Assembly (NCBI GenBank): GCA_041743105.1
Contig: JBGTNI010000016.1
Span: forward strand, 1 to 43,392
DNA from: QHCE01 sp041743105
Lineage (GTDB): Bacteria > Actinomycetota > Actinomycetes > Mycobacteriales > QHCE01
Direction: 5' to 3'
Length of the DNA: 43,392 nucleotides
The notes under the pieces are model-generated. The model was given only the letters and a program-made list of their open reading frames with translations. It was not told the DNA's origin and ran no database searches. Positions 6,853 through 14,373 of this stretch are shown here, in pieces; position 1 is the first letter of the stretch; each line of letters starts with the position of its first letter. The translations under genes were made by a program, and so were the position numbers.

Positions 6853-8838
6853 TCACGCCTGCAGCGGCTCGATGAGGCGAGCCTGCAGGTCGTCGATGGT
6901 GGTACTGGGCACCTCGCAAACGAAACCGCGACAGACGTAGGCCGCCGGCTTGCCGTCGATGAGTGGACGGTCGGCCAGCAGCGGCGCTCCCGGCTCATTC
7001 GGCGTGCCCGCCACCACCACCCCACCGCTGGGTCTGTTGCGCCATGCCGTGTGGCGCAGTTGTGCCGCTAGCGGCCCGGTGCCGACGACCGCTATCTGCA
7101 CTGGACCACTGAGAAAAGCTTCCAATGCGGCGCCCGCCCAGCCCGCGTAGCGCGGTGAGTGGGATAGCAGCTGGTGGTATCCCGATAGCGCCGCAACGGC
7201 CTGTTCTCGGTAACTGGTACGACCAGTCAGTGCCGTGTAGGTGAGCATTGCGCTGGTCACGGCGGATGTCCCCGATGCAGTGGCAGTGTCGGTGAGATCC
7301 TTGGGACGGCGAAACAGCGATTCGCCGTCTGCGGCGGTGTCGAAGAAGCCGCCGGTCGGATCGGCAAAGTTGGCGAGTGTGGAGTCGAGGATCTCACCGG
7401 CCGCAGTAAGCCAGCGAGCCTCGCCGGTGACTTGGTGTAGCACGCAGAGCGCCTCGGCGAGACAGCCGTAGTCTTCGAGCACGCCCGCGGGCCCGATAGT
7501 GCCCGCGAGCGAGGTTCGAGCAAGCGCTCCGTTGTGCCAGTGTTGTTCTAGCAGCAGGTCGGCGGCGCGAACCGCCGCGGCTTTCGTCTCCGCATTGCCG
7601 GTTAGCTCGCCGTGTTCGGCCAGCGCCGCGATCGCGAGGGCGTTCCAGGCCGTGATCGTCTTATCATCCCGGTTCGGCTGCGAGCGCTTGGCGCGTGCGT
7701 CGAGCAGTGTCGCCCGCAGCCGAGCCCAGCGTTGCGGATCGTCTGGATCGCGACGGAGTTGGAGCAGGCTCGTGCCGTGCTCGAAGGTGCCCCCCGGTGT
7801 CACCTGGCAAAGGTTCGCCACCCAATCGGCATCGGCAGCACCGAGAACCTCCCGTAGCTGCTGCGCTGTCCAGACGTAGGTGGCACCTTCCACACCGTCG
7901 GTGTCGGCATCAAGCGAGGAGGCGAAGCCCCCGGAATCCGTCCGCAGCTCTGTGAGCAAGAATTCAGCGGTCTCGTCGGCTATCCGCCGCGCCAACGGTG
8001 TTCCCGTCATCCGCCACAACGTGAGGTAGAGGTTGAGCAGCAACGCGTTGTCGTACAGCATTTTTTCGAAGTGCGGTACGGTCCAGGTTTCGTCTACGCT
8101 GTAACGGGAGAACCCACCGGCCAGCTGGTCGTACATCCCACCGCGAGCCATAGCTTCGCAGGTGTGGCTCACCATCTCCAACGCGGTCGGGTCGCCGGTG
8201 CGGGCGTAATAGCGGAGCAGGAACTGTCCCACCATGGTCGGCGGAAACTTGGGTGCGCCACCGAAGCCGCCGTGGCTCATGTCGTATTCGGCTCGCAGCG
8301 CTGTCACCGCGGTGTGGGAGTCGTCGCTGGTCAGGGGAGTGGTGGCGGAAGAGGTTTCAGAAAGGTCCAGCGTCCGACATAACGCGGTGCTCCGCCGCAG
8401 CACGTCGTCTCGCTGCTCCCGCCAGGCTTGGGCCGCCGCGACGACGAGGTGAGCGAAATGATCGCGGGAGAAGTAGGTGCCGCAATAAAACGGCGCACCG
8501 TCAGGGGTGCACCATACGGTCATTGGCCAGCCGCCGCGCCCGACCATCGACTGCGTCGCCGCCATGTAGACGGCGTCGATGTCGGGGCGTTCCTCGCGAT
8601 CCACTTTGACCGGGACACAGTGGTCGTTGACCAGCCGCGCGATGGTGGCGTCCTCGAATGATTCGTGCGCCATCACATGGCACCAGTGACACGCGGCGTA
8701 CCCCACGCTCAGCAGTACTGGCAAGTCACGCTGTTGCGCATGCGCGAAAGCCTCCGGACACCACGGCCACCAGTCGACAGGGTTATCGGCATGCTGCCGC
8801 AGATATGGGGACGTTGCTTCCACAAGTCGATTGGCCAC
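6853..8838 (-). CDS. Thioredoxin-domain protein of the YyaL/SSP411 family
   Basis: A 661-residue cytosolic protein. The N-terminal third is a thioredoxin fold (DUF255) beginning NRLVEATSPYLRQHADNPVDWW, with the active-site-like CHWC at about residues 47-50 and VKVDREERPDID after it. The rest is an (alpha/alpha)6-barrel resembling N-acylglucosamine epimerases and glycosidases, with GGFGGAPKFPP, HFEKMLYDNALLL and ITAWNALAI. The function of this widespread family is unsettled. The start is a GTG with TAGCGT 6 nt upstream and no ribosome site, so it is probably leaderless. A 110-bp damaged copy of its first codons and promoter lies at 12133-12242. Confidence 0.9.
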   Translation of the reverse strand: MANRLVEATSPYLRQHADNPVDWWPWCPEAFAHAQQRDLPVLLSVGYAACHWCHVMAHESFEDATIARLVNDHCVPVKVDREERPDIDAVYMAATQSMVGRGGWPMTVWCTPDGAPFYCGTYFSRDHFAHLVVAAAQAWREQRDDVLRRSTALCRTLDLSETSSATTPLTSDDSHTAVTALRAEYDMSHGGFGGAPKFPPTMVGQFLLRYYARTGDPTALEMVSHTCEAMARGGMYDQLAGGFSRYSVDETWTVPHFEKMLYDNALLLNLYLTLWRMTGTPLARRIADETAEFLLTELRTDSGGFASSLDADTDGVEGATYVWTAQQLREVLGAADADWVANLCQVTPGGTFEHGTSLLQLRRDPDDPQRWARLRATLLDARAKRSQPNRDDKTITAWNALAIAALAEHGELTGNAETKAAAVRAADLLLEQHWHNGALARTSLAGTIGPAGVLEDYGCLAEALCVLHQVTGEARWLTAAGEILDSTLANFADPTGGFFDTAADGESLFRRPKDLTDTATASGTSAVTSAMLTYTALTGRTSYREQAVAALSGYHQLLSHSPRYAGWAGAALEAFLSGPVQIAVVGTGPLAAQLRHTAWRNRPSGGVVVAGTPNEPGAPLLADRPLIDGKPAAYVCRGFVCEVPSTTIDDLQARLIEPLQA

Positions 8839-8850
8839 AGCCCCACGCTA
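8839..8850 (-). promoter_or_regulatory. Leaderless -10 box of the YyaL-type gene
   Basis: On the minus strand TAGCGT (8845-8850) is followed by 6 nt and then the GTG start. The same box, spacer and GTG are kept in the damaged copy near 12242. Between here and the TPR gene stop at 8998 there is no other gene; 8942-8956 and 8983-8997 are imperfect direct repeats (GTTTCTGAGGAATAG and GTTTCTCAGAAATAG). Confidence 0.5.
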
Positions 8851-8997
8851 CTGCCGTGCTGCTCGGTCGTGGATCATCGCGTTCAGATCGCGATGGTTTC
8901 CGCCAAATTGAACACGGTCCGGTCGGTCGTCGTAACGGGCTGTTTCTGAGGAATAGCCTAACCCAGACGCGTTATGGCAACCGTTTCTCAGAAATAG

Positions 8998-10059
8998 TCA
9001 GGCAGGTTTTCGCGCGGCTTCCTTCCGCGATCGGCGTCCGGCCCGGAGGGCTAGCCACGTTGCAATGCTGGCCATCGCGAAGATCGCGGCAACCAGCAGA
9101 CCGATGCCGGTGATGGCTACAATCAGCTGGACCGCGAGGGCTGCGACGAACAGACCCACGAACGCCTGCAGCGACGCATACCGCGTCAGTGTGGCGCGCA
9201 TCGGAGCCCGGGTCCGGCGGTTCACCGAACGACGCAACCGATTCAGCGAAGGCACGCACATGGCCAGCGCGGCAATGGCGGCCACTCGCACCACTGCGCT
9301 CGGCTGGAACCAATCATCCCATTGCGCCATCAGAGTGATGGCCGCGGTGAGTAGCGCCGCACCCACCAGGGCAATCCACGGCCGTAGTACCAGGTGCCAC
9401 ATCAACGCCGCGACGTTATCCAGCACTGTGTCGCTGTGGTGCGGTGCTAAAGTGCCGACATCGAGGAGTCCGTTGAGCGAATCATCCAACCTCGCTGCTT
9501 GTCCGTTCAGCACGGCGTTGATGTGCAGCGCGAGTGGGTTGTCCGGCTCCAGGCGCAGCGCGTTCTGGGTGGCGGCTTCGGCACCTCCAGTGTCCCCGAG
9601 GCTATGGCAATGCCGGGCCAGTTGCAGGTGACCGTCTATCAGCTCCGGTGCCAATTCAACGGCCCGGCGCGCCGCTTCGGCCCCCGCCGCGTAATCCCCG
9701 GCCCAGAACAACACAGCCCCGCGGCACAGGAACGGCTCAGCTGAGTGCGGCTCCAAATTCAGCGCCACAGCGGCGGCTTCCAGCGCCTGTTCGTGTCGTC
9801 CGAGTGCGGAAAGCGCGAATGCGCGGAGGCGGTGAGCGTATTCGGCTGACGGGTTCTCAGCGACTGCGGCGTCCGCCGCGTCGAGTGCTTCGGCGTTGCG
9901 GTGGGCGTCATTCAACACCGCCGACAACAGACACAGCAGGGTCGAATCATGAGGATCCTCAGCTAACGCCTGACGAGCTAAACGTTCTGCCTCCGTTAGC
10001 CGCTTGAGCGCTCGCAGGTGCGCGACGCGAGCGGAAGCGTCTGCTGTCGATCCGCTCAT
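8998..10059 (-). CDS. TPR protein with C-terminal membrane segments
   Basis: A 353-residue protein. Residues about 13-180 are four to five TPR-like helical pairs (repeated A-x3-LEAD/EP patterns such as ALAEDPHDS, VAENPSAEY, LNLEPHSAE, LRLEPDNPL). Four hydrophobic segments follow at about 222-246, 255-272, 297-316 and 318-338, and a basic tail ends the protein. It should be a membrane-anchored protein-interaction platform with the TPR domain facing the cytosol. Its ATG overlaps the stop of the upstream AAA+ gene (ATGA), so the two are translated together and probably act together. No known name can be given. Confidence 0.82.
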   Translation of the reverse strand: MSGSTADASARVAHLRALKRLTEAERLARQALAEDPHDSTLLCLLSAVLNDAHRNAEALDAADAAVAENPSAEYAHRLRAFALSALGRHEQALEAAAVALNLEPHSAEPFLCRGAVLFWAGDYAAGAEAARRAVELAPELIDGHLQLARHCHSLGDTGGAEAATQNALRLEPDNPLALHINAVLNGQAARLDDSLNGLLDVGTLAPHHSDTVLDNVAALMWHLVLRPWIALVGAALLTAAITLMAQWDDWFQPSAVVRVAAIAALAMCVPSLNRLRRSVNRRTRAPMRATLTRYASLQAFVGLFVAALAVQLIVAITGIGLLVAAIFAMASIATWLALRAGRRSRKEAARKPA

Positions 10060-11258
10060 TGCTTCCGGGTTTTGAGATATTGGAGCAGGTCGTCATAGCT
10101 GCCATCGGAGTTGGCAAAGGTGGCGACGTTGCGGGCAGTGGTGAACCACGGCCCGGTACTAGGCCTGACCTCATCCAGTGCTGTGGTGAAGTCCGCCATG
10201 GTGATCGGGCGCACGATCCCGGATCGAATCGAGTCCGCCATGGCTTGCTCGGTGGCCGACTCACACAGGTACGCAAGGTCTGCACCCGAGAAGTCTTGGG
10301 TGGCGCGGGCCAGCACATCGAGGTTGATGCCAGTCAGTGGGCGGTCCCGCAGGTGGTACCGGAGAATAGCCGCGCGGGCGGGTGCGTCGGGTGGCAGCAC
10401 TAGTAACATCCGGTCGAAGCGGCCCGGTCGGCGCAGTGCCACGTCTATGTCCCATGGGTGGTTGGTGGCGGCCAACGTGAAGACGCCTTCGTTGTTTCCG
10501 GCTACCGAGTCCAGTTCGGTTAGGAGCTGATTGACCGTGTTCCGCATGGAACTGGAGTTGCGCAGCTGTGACCGCTTCTGGCCCAGGGCGTCGATCTCAT
10601 CGAAGAACAACACGCATGGTGCGTTACGACGTGCCGAGGCAAAGATCTCCTTGAGGTTCCGTTCACTATTGCCGATCCACATGTCGAGCACGTCGGCGAT
10701 CTCGACCGGCTGAAAATTGGCACCCAGTTCACCGGCGACAGCTTTGGCGATGAAGGTCTTCCCGCATCCTGGCGGCCCGTAGAGCAGCAGTCCACCGTGA
10801 ATGGTTTTACCGAATGCCTTGGCCAATTTCGGGTTGCGCAGCGGTGCCAGTAGCGCCATGTCGAGGCGTTGTTTGACGTCTGCCATGCCGCCGACATCGG
10901 CGAGCGTGACCGTAGGCCGCTCTATTTCCTCTACCACGGGATCGGGCTGGTAGTCCTGCACGAACGCGGGCTCGACCAGATCCGACACTTCCTGCTCGGC
11001 AGCCGACCAATCGAACTTTTTGGTCGTTTCGGTTGTCTTGCTGTCGGGTTGAGCGAGCGCCGCGGTGAGCTGCTGCAGCATTGACAGCGCCTCAGTGTTC
11101 CCCGGATCGCTGCGCAGTGCCGCGGAACAGTGCTCCAACGCGTTGGTGGGCTGCCCATATTCGGCCAGAGCAGCCGCCAATCGGAGTCGCAGATCCACTG
11201 ATGTGGGTTCTGCCTCCACGGCGTTTTGGAGCTCCCGCAGTTTCGCATCATCGGTCAT
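10056..11258 (-). CDS. AAA+ ATPase with N-terminal TPR
   Basis: A 400-residue ATPase of the classic AAA clade (p97/katanin/FtsH-like core). Residues about 1-70 form TPR-like helices, followed by a linker and the AAA module: Walker A GPPGCGKT (161-168), pore loop MWIGNSE, Walker B VLFFDE (216-221), sensor AATN (263-266), and arginine fingers in RRPGRFDR, then a C-terminal helical lid with the FSGADLAYL sensor-2 region. All catalytic residues are present. It probably forms a hexamer that remodels or unfolds a protein client. The partner is the TPR membrane protein directly downstream. It has no FtsH protease or ClpP-docking domain, so the outcome is remodelling or delivery rather than self-contained proteolysis. 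The client is unknown. Confidence 0.9.
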   Translation of the reverse strand: MTDDAKLRELQNAVEAEPTSVDLRLRLAAALAEYGQPTNALEHCSAALRSDPGNTEALSMLQQLTAALAQPDSKTTETTKKFDWSAAEQEVSDLVEPAFVQDYQPDPVVEEIERPTVTLADVGGMADVKQRLDMALLAPLRNPKLAKAFGKTIHGGLLLYGPPGCGKTFIAKAVAGELGANFQPVEIADVLDMWIGNSERNLKEIFASARRNAPCVLFFDEIDALGQKRSQLRNSSSMRNTVNQLLTELDSVAGNNEGVFTLAATNHPWDIDVALRRPGRFDRMLLVLPPDAPARAAILRYHLRDRPLTGINLDVLARATQDFSGADLAYLCESATEQAMADSIRSGIVRPITMADFTTALDEVRPSTGPWFTTARNVATFANSDGSYDDLLQYLKTRKQ

Positions 11259-11270
11259 GGGGTAAGGCTA
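11259..11270 (-). promoter_or_regulatory. Leaderless -10 box of the AAA+/TPR operon
   Basis: On the minus strand TAGCCT (11265-11270) lies 6 nt before the ATG, and no ribosome site is visible. This is the same layout as at bioB and the YyaL-type gene. The remaining 11271-11520 is non-coding in my reading. Confidence 0.5.
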
Positions 11271-11520
11271 TCGCGAGGCCTGCCGGCTTGAGTAAATCCG
11301 AGCTCGCCCCACGGTGTCGTTGCGGAAAATTAAACCTGGGCAAGAGGAGCCGGCGTGGCGCGTAGTGCCACGATGCACACATCGCCGGCCAGCTGGAGGC
11401 TGCGCCGAAAACCGGGATGAGAGCGGGCTTCAATGGCGCGCAACCGATTACTTTTCGTCGGCACGACGGTCTAACCGTTAACCTCACAAACGAGAGGCTC
11501 CGTCAGAGAGGATGAAGCAA

Positions 11521-11994
11521 ATGCCAAAGATTACGCCGTGCATGTGGTTCGACACGCAGGGCGAAGAGGCAGCAAATTTCTACACCAACGTCTTCGAGAA
11601 CTCCAGGATCACCGAGGTTACTCGCTATGGCACGGCCGGTCCTAGACCTGAAGGCTCAGTCATGACGGTCAGCTTCGAGTTGGACGGGCAAAGCTTCGTT
11701 GCGTTGAACGGCGGGCCGGAATACACGTTCACCGAGGCAATCTCTTTTCAGGTGGACTGCCAGACACAGGACGAGGTCGACTATTTCTGGAGCAGGCTCT
11801 CCGAGGGCGGGGAGGAAGGTCCGTGCGGCTGGATGAAGGATAAGTACGGCCTCTCCTGGCAGATCATCCCCACCGTTCTTACCGAGTTGGTGAGTGATCC
11901 TGACCCGGAGAAGGCACAACGGGCCATGCAAGCCATGCTCGGCATGGGCAGGATCGACATCGAAGTCTTGCAACGCGCGGCCAATCAGCCATAG
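11521..11994 (+). CDS. VOC-family protein (PhnB/3-demethylubiquinone-methyltransferase-like fold)
   Basis: A 157-residue protein starting MPKITPCMWFDTQGEEAANF, typical of the PhnB-like branch of the vicinal-oxygen-chelate superfamily, with the usual FALNGGPEYTFTEAISF core and the C-terminal GLSWQIIPT element. Members often act as metal-dependent lyases, dioxygenases or binding proteins, and the substrate here cannot be told. The ATG at 11521 fits homologous N-termini and has AGAGAGG 9 nt upstream; the ATG at 11512 abuts that site too closely. It stands alone, divergent from the AAA+ operon. Confidence 0.85.
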   Translation: MPKITPCMWFDTQGEEAANFYTNVFENSRITEVTRYGTAGPRPEGSVMTVSFELDGQSFVALNGGPEYTFTEAISFQVDCQTQDEVDYFWSRLSEGGEEGPCGWMKDKYGLSWQIIPTVLTELVSDPDPEKAQRAMQAMLGMGRIDIEVLQRAANQP

Positions 11995-11999
11995 CGGCG

Positions 12000-12117
12000 G
12001 GGCTCAGTTTTTGTCGTAGGCATGGGCGATAATTAGCACATGCGTTCGACAAATGCGGTAGCGGGTGGCGGTAGCGTTGCGGGTCTGTGTTGCCATCGAC
12101 GTGATGGCCAACGCTGA
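12000..12117 (+). pseudogene. Leader and first codons of a 13E12-like element
   Basis: TTTTTGTCGTAGGCATGGGCG followed by ATAATTAGCACATGCGTTCG resembles the leader and first codons in front of 13E12-type HNH genes of Mycobacteriales as I remember them (a TTTGTCGG-type box, a -10 hexamer, and a start reading ACATNNGTTCGA). Here the ATG at 12040 opens only 25 codons before a TGA at 12115, and no DUF222 sequence follows. TTTGTCGTAGGC is shared with the HNH relic at about 680. It is probably a beheaded copy joined to the YyaL-type fragment just downstream. Confidence 0.45.
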
Positions 12118-12132
12118 TGCCTATGCCGCGCC

Positions 12133-12242
12133 TGCGCGAAAGCCTCCGGACACCACGGTCACCAGTCGACAGGGTTATCCACGTGCTGCCGCAGTTAGGG
12201 AGACGTTGCTTCCGCTAGTCGATCGGCCACAACCCCACGCTA
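12133..12242 (-). pseudogene. Damaged copy of the 5' end of the YyaL-type gene
   Basis: Aligned without gaps to 8741-8850, this stretch matches at 99 of 110 positions by my count. It covers the -10 box, the GTG and about the first 33 codons of the thioredoxin-domain gene. Read in the same frame it contains two stops: TAA where the intact gene has TAT (Tyr12) and TGA where it has one of the paired TGG codons in VDWW. It is therefore a dead fragment of a paralogue or a duplication that has decayed. Sequence from 12243 to 12322 shows no gene. Confidence 0.85.
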
Positions 12243-12322
12243 GCCGGCGCTGACGATAGCCCGGGGATGCCGCCGCTCCCAACTCCTCGGAGGCCTCCAG
12301 CGAGCGATTCTGGTCTCCTTGT

Positions 12323-12760
12323 CTATTCGAGGTCGGCGGGGAGAATGCGAAACGCGGAGAATTCTGGGGTAAGTGGGGTGATCGCGCGGAAGTCGCGTTG
12401 ATCCAATGTGAATATGCGATCAGTCTTGTATCGATCTGCGAGAACTACTCCGACCGCGTCGGCGCAGTCGAGGCTTAGGCTGCTGTATTTAAGGCGAATA
12501 TCGTGGGCCGCTGCCAAATCCGCCACTCTGAGCTCAGCCAGTTTGTACTGACCGTCCTCCATCCTCGCGATGAGTGCTTCCGCAACGCTGAGCGCGGGCC
12601 GGAAGCCGATGCCACGATGTACTAGGTGATCCAGTTCAGTGATAACGAGCGGCGACACCACGAGGGACTCATTTTCCATCACAGCAGCGGCGTCGCTATG
12701 TTCACGTTGCCCAGCGTCGAAGGCCGCGTACAAGCCAGAGGTATCGGCTACGACGATCAT
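12323..12760 (-). CDS. vapC: VapC-type PIN-domain toxin
   Basis: A 145-residue PIN-domain ribonuclease. The first acidic residue is in VVADTSGLYAAF, then VITELDHLV, and the C-terminal acidic pair in DCADAVGVVLAD with TLDQRDFRAI, the layout of the metal-binding site. PIN toxins of VapBC modules cleave RNA, often tRNA or rRNA. The ATG at 12760 overlaps the antitoxin stop (ATGA). The longer frame upstream of it lies antiparallel within the antitoxin and is not PIN-like. Confidence 0.9.
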   Translation of the reverse strand: MIVVADTSGLYAAFDAGQREHSDAAAVMENESLVVSPLVITELDHLVHRGIGFRPALSVAEALIARMEDGQYKLAELRVADLAAAHDIRLKYSSLSLDCADAVGVVLADRYKTDRIFTLDQRDFRAITPLTPEFSAFRILPADLE

Positions 12761-12999
12761 CGCCGCTCCGCCTGCTCCTTCATGCGTCTGTAGGCAAGCT
12801 CGTCCATCTGCTCGGCGGTCAACGATTGAAGGCTGTCGAACACCGGCAAAGCACGACGGTGTACAGGTACGACCGATCGATCCAGTCGCATGGCGATACC
12901 TTCTCGGATGAGTTCGGCCTTGCTCACGCCCAGAGCACCTGATTCGGCATTCAGTCGGGCTTCTAGATCTGCAGGTAGGTAAATCGTCGTCTTGACCAT
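12757..12999 (-). CDS. vapB: VapB-type ribbon-helix-helix antitoxin
   Basis: An 80-residue protein that opens MVKTTIYLPADLEARLNAES, a ribbon-helix-helix DNA-binding domain (beta strand then two helices to about residue 40), followed by a charged toxin-binding tail. It should neutralise the PIN toxin encoded immediately downstream and repress its own promoter. There is no ribosome site; TACCAT lies 7 nt before the ATG. The same 16-nt leader, with one change, precedes the unrelated antitoxin at 30508. Confidence 0.88.
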   Translation of the reverse strand: MVKTTIYLPADLEARLNAESGALGVSKAELIREGIAMRLDRSVVPVHRRALPVFDSLQSLTAEQMDELAYRRMKEQAERR

Positions 13000-13012
13000 G
13001 CCACATATGGTA
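12997..13012 (-). promoter_or_regulatory. Leaderless promoter of vapBC-1
   Basis: Minus strand reads TACCATATGTGGCATG, ending in the antitoxin start codon. TACCAT serves as -10. It is 15/16 identical to the leader of the second VapBC at 30506-30521. The GGTACC and CATATG palindromes also lie here and could be bound by the antitoxin. Confidence 0.5.
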
Positions 13013-13067
13013 CCAGCTAATGAGGGTGGCAGGGGTGTAAGGACATTGGCGGCCCGGACGACTACGA

Positions 13068-14150
13068 TTAGCGACCCTGCTTCGCTCCGTTGGGGCGCTG
13101 CTTTGGTGGAGTAGTGCCGGATGTTGGAGTAGTGCCGGGGGGGTTACCAGGCCGTCTCGCTACGGCGCCGGTCCGCTGACTACGGGCTGGCTTAAGGCCG
13201 TATTGGGTGCGAAGCTTTTCGGGTGTTGTATCCAGGTCGAAGACGGTGATCAACCGAGAGATGGCTGATCCGGTAGGGTTCGCACGCCCCGCGATGCGAT
13301 CGAGTACCTGCTGGGGTGTGCAATCCCACAGGCCTTGCAGGTCCCAGGGTTCCAGATCTCGCTCTGCCATCAGCGGGGTGAGGAAGCGGCCCAGGTACTC
13401 AGGTTCTGCTCGTGGGCGGGACCATGCGGCTTCGCCCGGTGCGGCAGCGATGGCAGCCGTCAGCTTGTCCAACCGGCTTGGGCCGCCGAGCCGCCCGGCC
13501 GCTTCCGCTTCCATCTGCTCGAGCTGCTCGAGTTGTGCCACCGATGGTTGGGTTCCTTCTTCGTAGGCGAGAATGGTCTCTGGCGATCGCTCAAGTTCGC
13601 GGCCGAAGTCCTCACGCGATAGCCCCAGCCCGACCCGGATGGCCCTGATCCGGCAGCCACGTTCGAATGGGTCTTCGCTGCGTAGCGGAGTAGGATCCGC
13701 GCCACGCGTCGAGAGTGCTGACGCACTTGCCTGGCGTTGCGCTACTCGAGTTCGATACACATCTAACAGTCCATCCAGGACCTCCGGCGATGCGGCGGGA
13801 TCACCGCTCTGGACTCGCTGAAGTGCCGCCGCTGCGAGTCGGCTGGTTGATTCGAGCGTTTCGTCCTCAAGAGGGAAGCGATTCTGTAACGCGACTAAAA
13901 GAGCTCCCACGGCTGGCCACGGTGAGCGTATGGTGAGCTCCTCTTCCCGACCGGTCAAATGTGTCACTAACTCGGCGGCCCTATCCCGGTATTTTCTGCC
14001 CTTGCCACGTTCGATAGCGAGGACATCCCATTTCTCGACGGCAAGGCTCGCTACCAGTCCGTCATGCGTTTCTCCACGCGCTTCCCGCAGCACCGCGGCG
14101 AACCATCCTAGGTAGTCCCAATCTTGCGGCGGTCTCGTCGTATCCTCCAT
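13068..14150 (-). CDS. Protein with three helix-turn-helix-like segments
   Basis: A protein of 360 residues (364 if the ATG at 14162 is used; the one at 14150 has GGGGG at better spacing). Numbering from the longer form, I see an Xre-like segment at about 18-70, a clearer Xre/Cro HTH at 169-218 (IRVGLGLSREDFGRELERSPETI pattern), and a third degenerate one at 257-311 ending SAISRLITVFDL. A Pro/Thr/Gln-rich flexible tail follows from about 330. It is probably a DNA-binding regulator; ligand and targets are unknown. It faces the ABC exporter gene at 14374 across a gap with three 16-bp repeats. Confidence 0.7.
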   Translation of the reverse strand: MEDTTRPPQDWDYLGWFAAVLREARGETHDGLVASLAVEKWDVLAIERGKGRKYRDRAAELVTHLTGREEELTIRSPWPAVGALLVALQNRFPLEDETLESTSRLAAAALQRVQSGDPAASPEVLDGLLDVYRTRVAQRQASASALSTRGADPTPLRSEDPFERGCRIRAIRVGLGLSREDFGRELERSPETILAYEEGTQPSVAQLEQLEQMEAEAAGRLGGPSRLDKLTAAIAAAPGEAAWSRPRAEPEYLGRFLTPLMAERDLEPWDLQGLWDCTPQQVLDRIAGRANPTGSAISRLITVFDLDTTPEKLRTQYGLKPARSQRTGAVARRPGNPPGTTPTSGTTPPKQRPNGAKQGR

Positions 14151-14283
14151 CAAGCCCCCCACATGCTCACGATTTCCGCTGCTTCTGGCGATCTGGGTCT
14201 GATGATGGCACGGCTGGTCGTGTTCGCGCCGTAACTTCGCGGAGCGGGGAAGCTCTAGGCCAGTCGCGGGGTTGAGCTACACA

Positions 14284-14331
14284 GGACCTTGACGACGCAG
14301 GACCCTGATAACGCAGGACCCTGATAACGCC
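14284..14331 (+). repeat. Three tandem 16-bp repeats between the HTH gene and the ABC exporter
   Basis: Units start at 14284, 14300 and 14316: GGACCTTGACGACGCA, GGACCCTGATAACGCA, GGACCCTGATAACGCC. The last two differ only at the final base. A fourth partial unit (GACCCC) follows. They lie 42 bp upstream of the exporter start. Spaced at 1.5 helical turns, they could be a regulator array or a slipped-strand duplication. Confidence 0.75.
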
Positions 14332-14373
14332 GACCCCGGCAATACCTCTCCCAACCCGTGGAGCTCATTTGAG

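Noticed and set aside
14284..14331. A CRISPR-like or origin iteron array
   Set aside because: The 16-bp units are contiguous without spacers, only three in number, and there are no cas or replication genes nearby.
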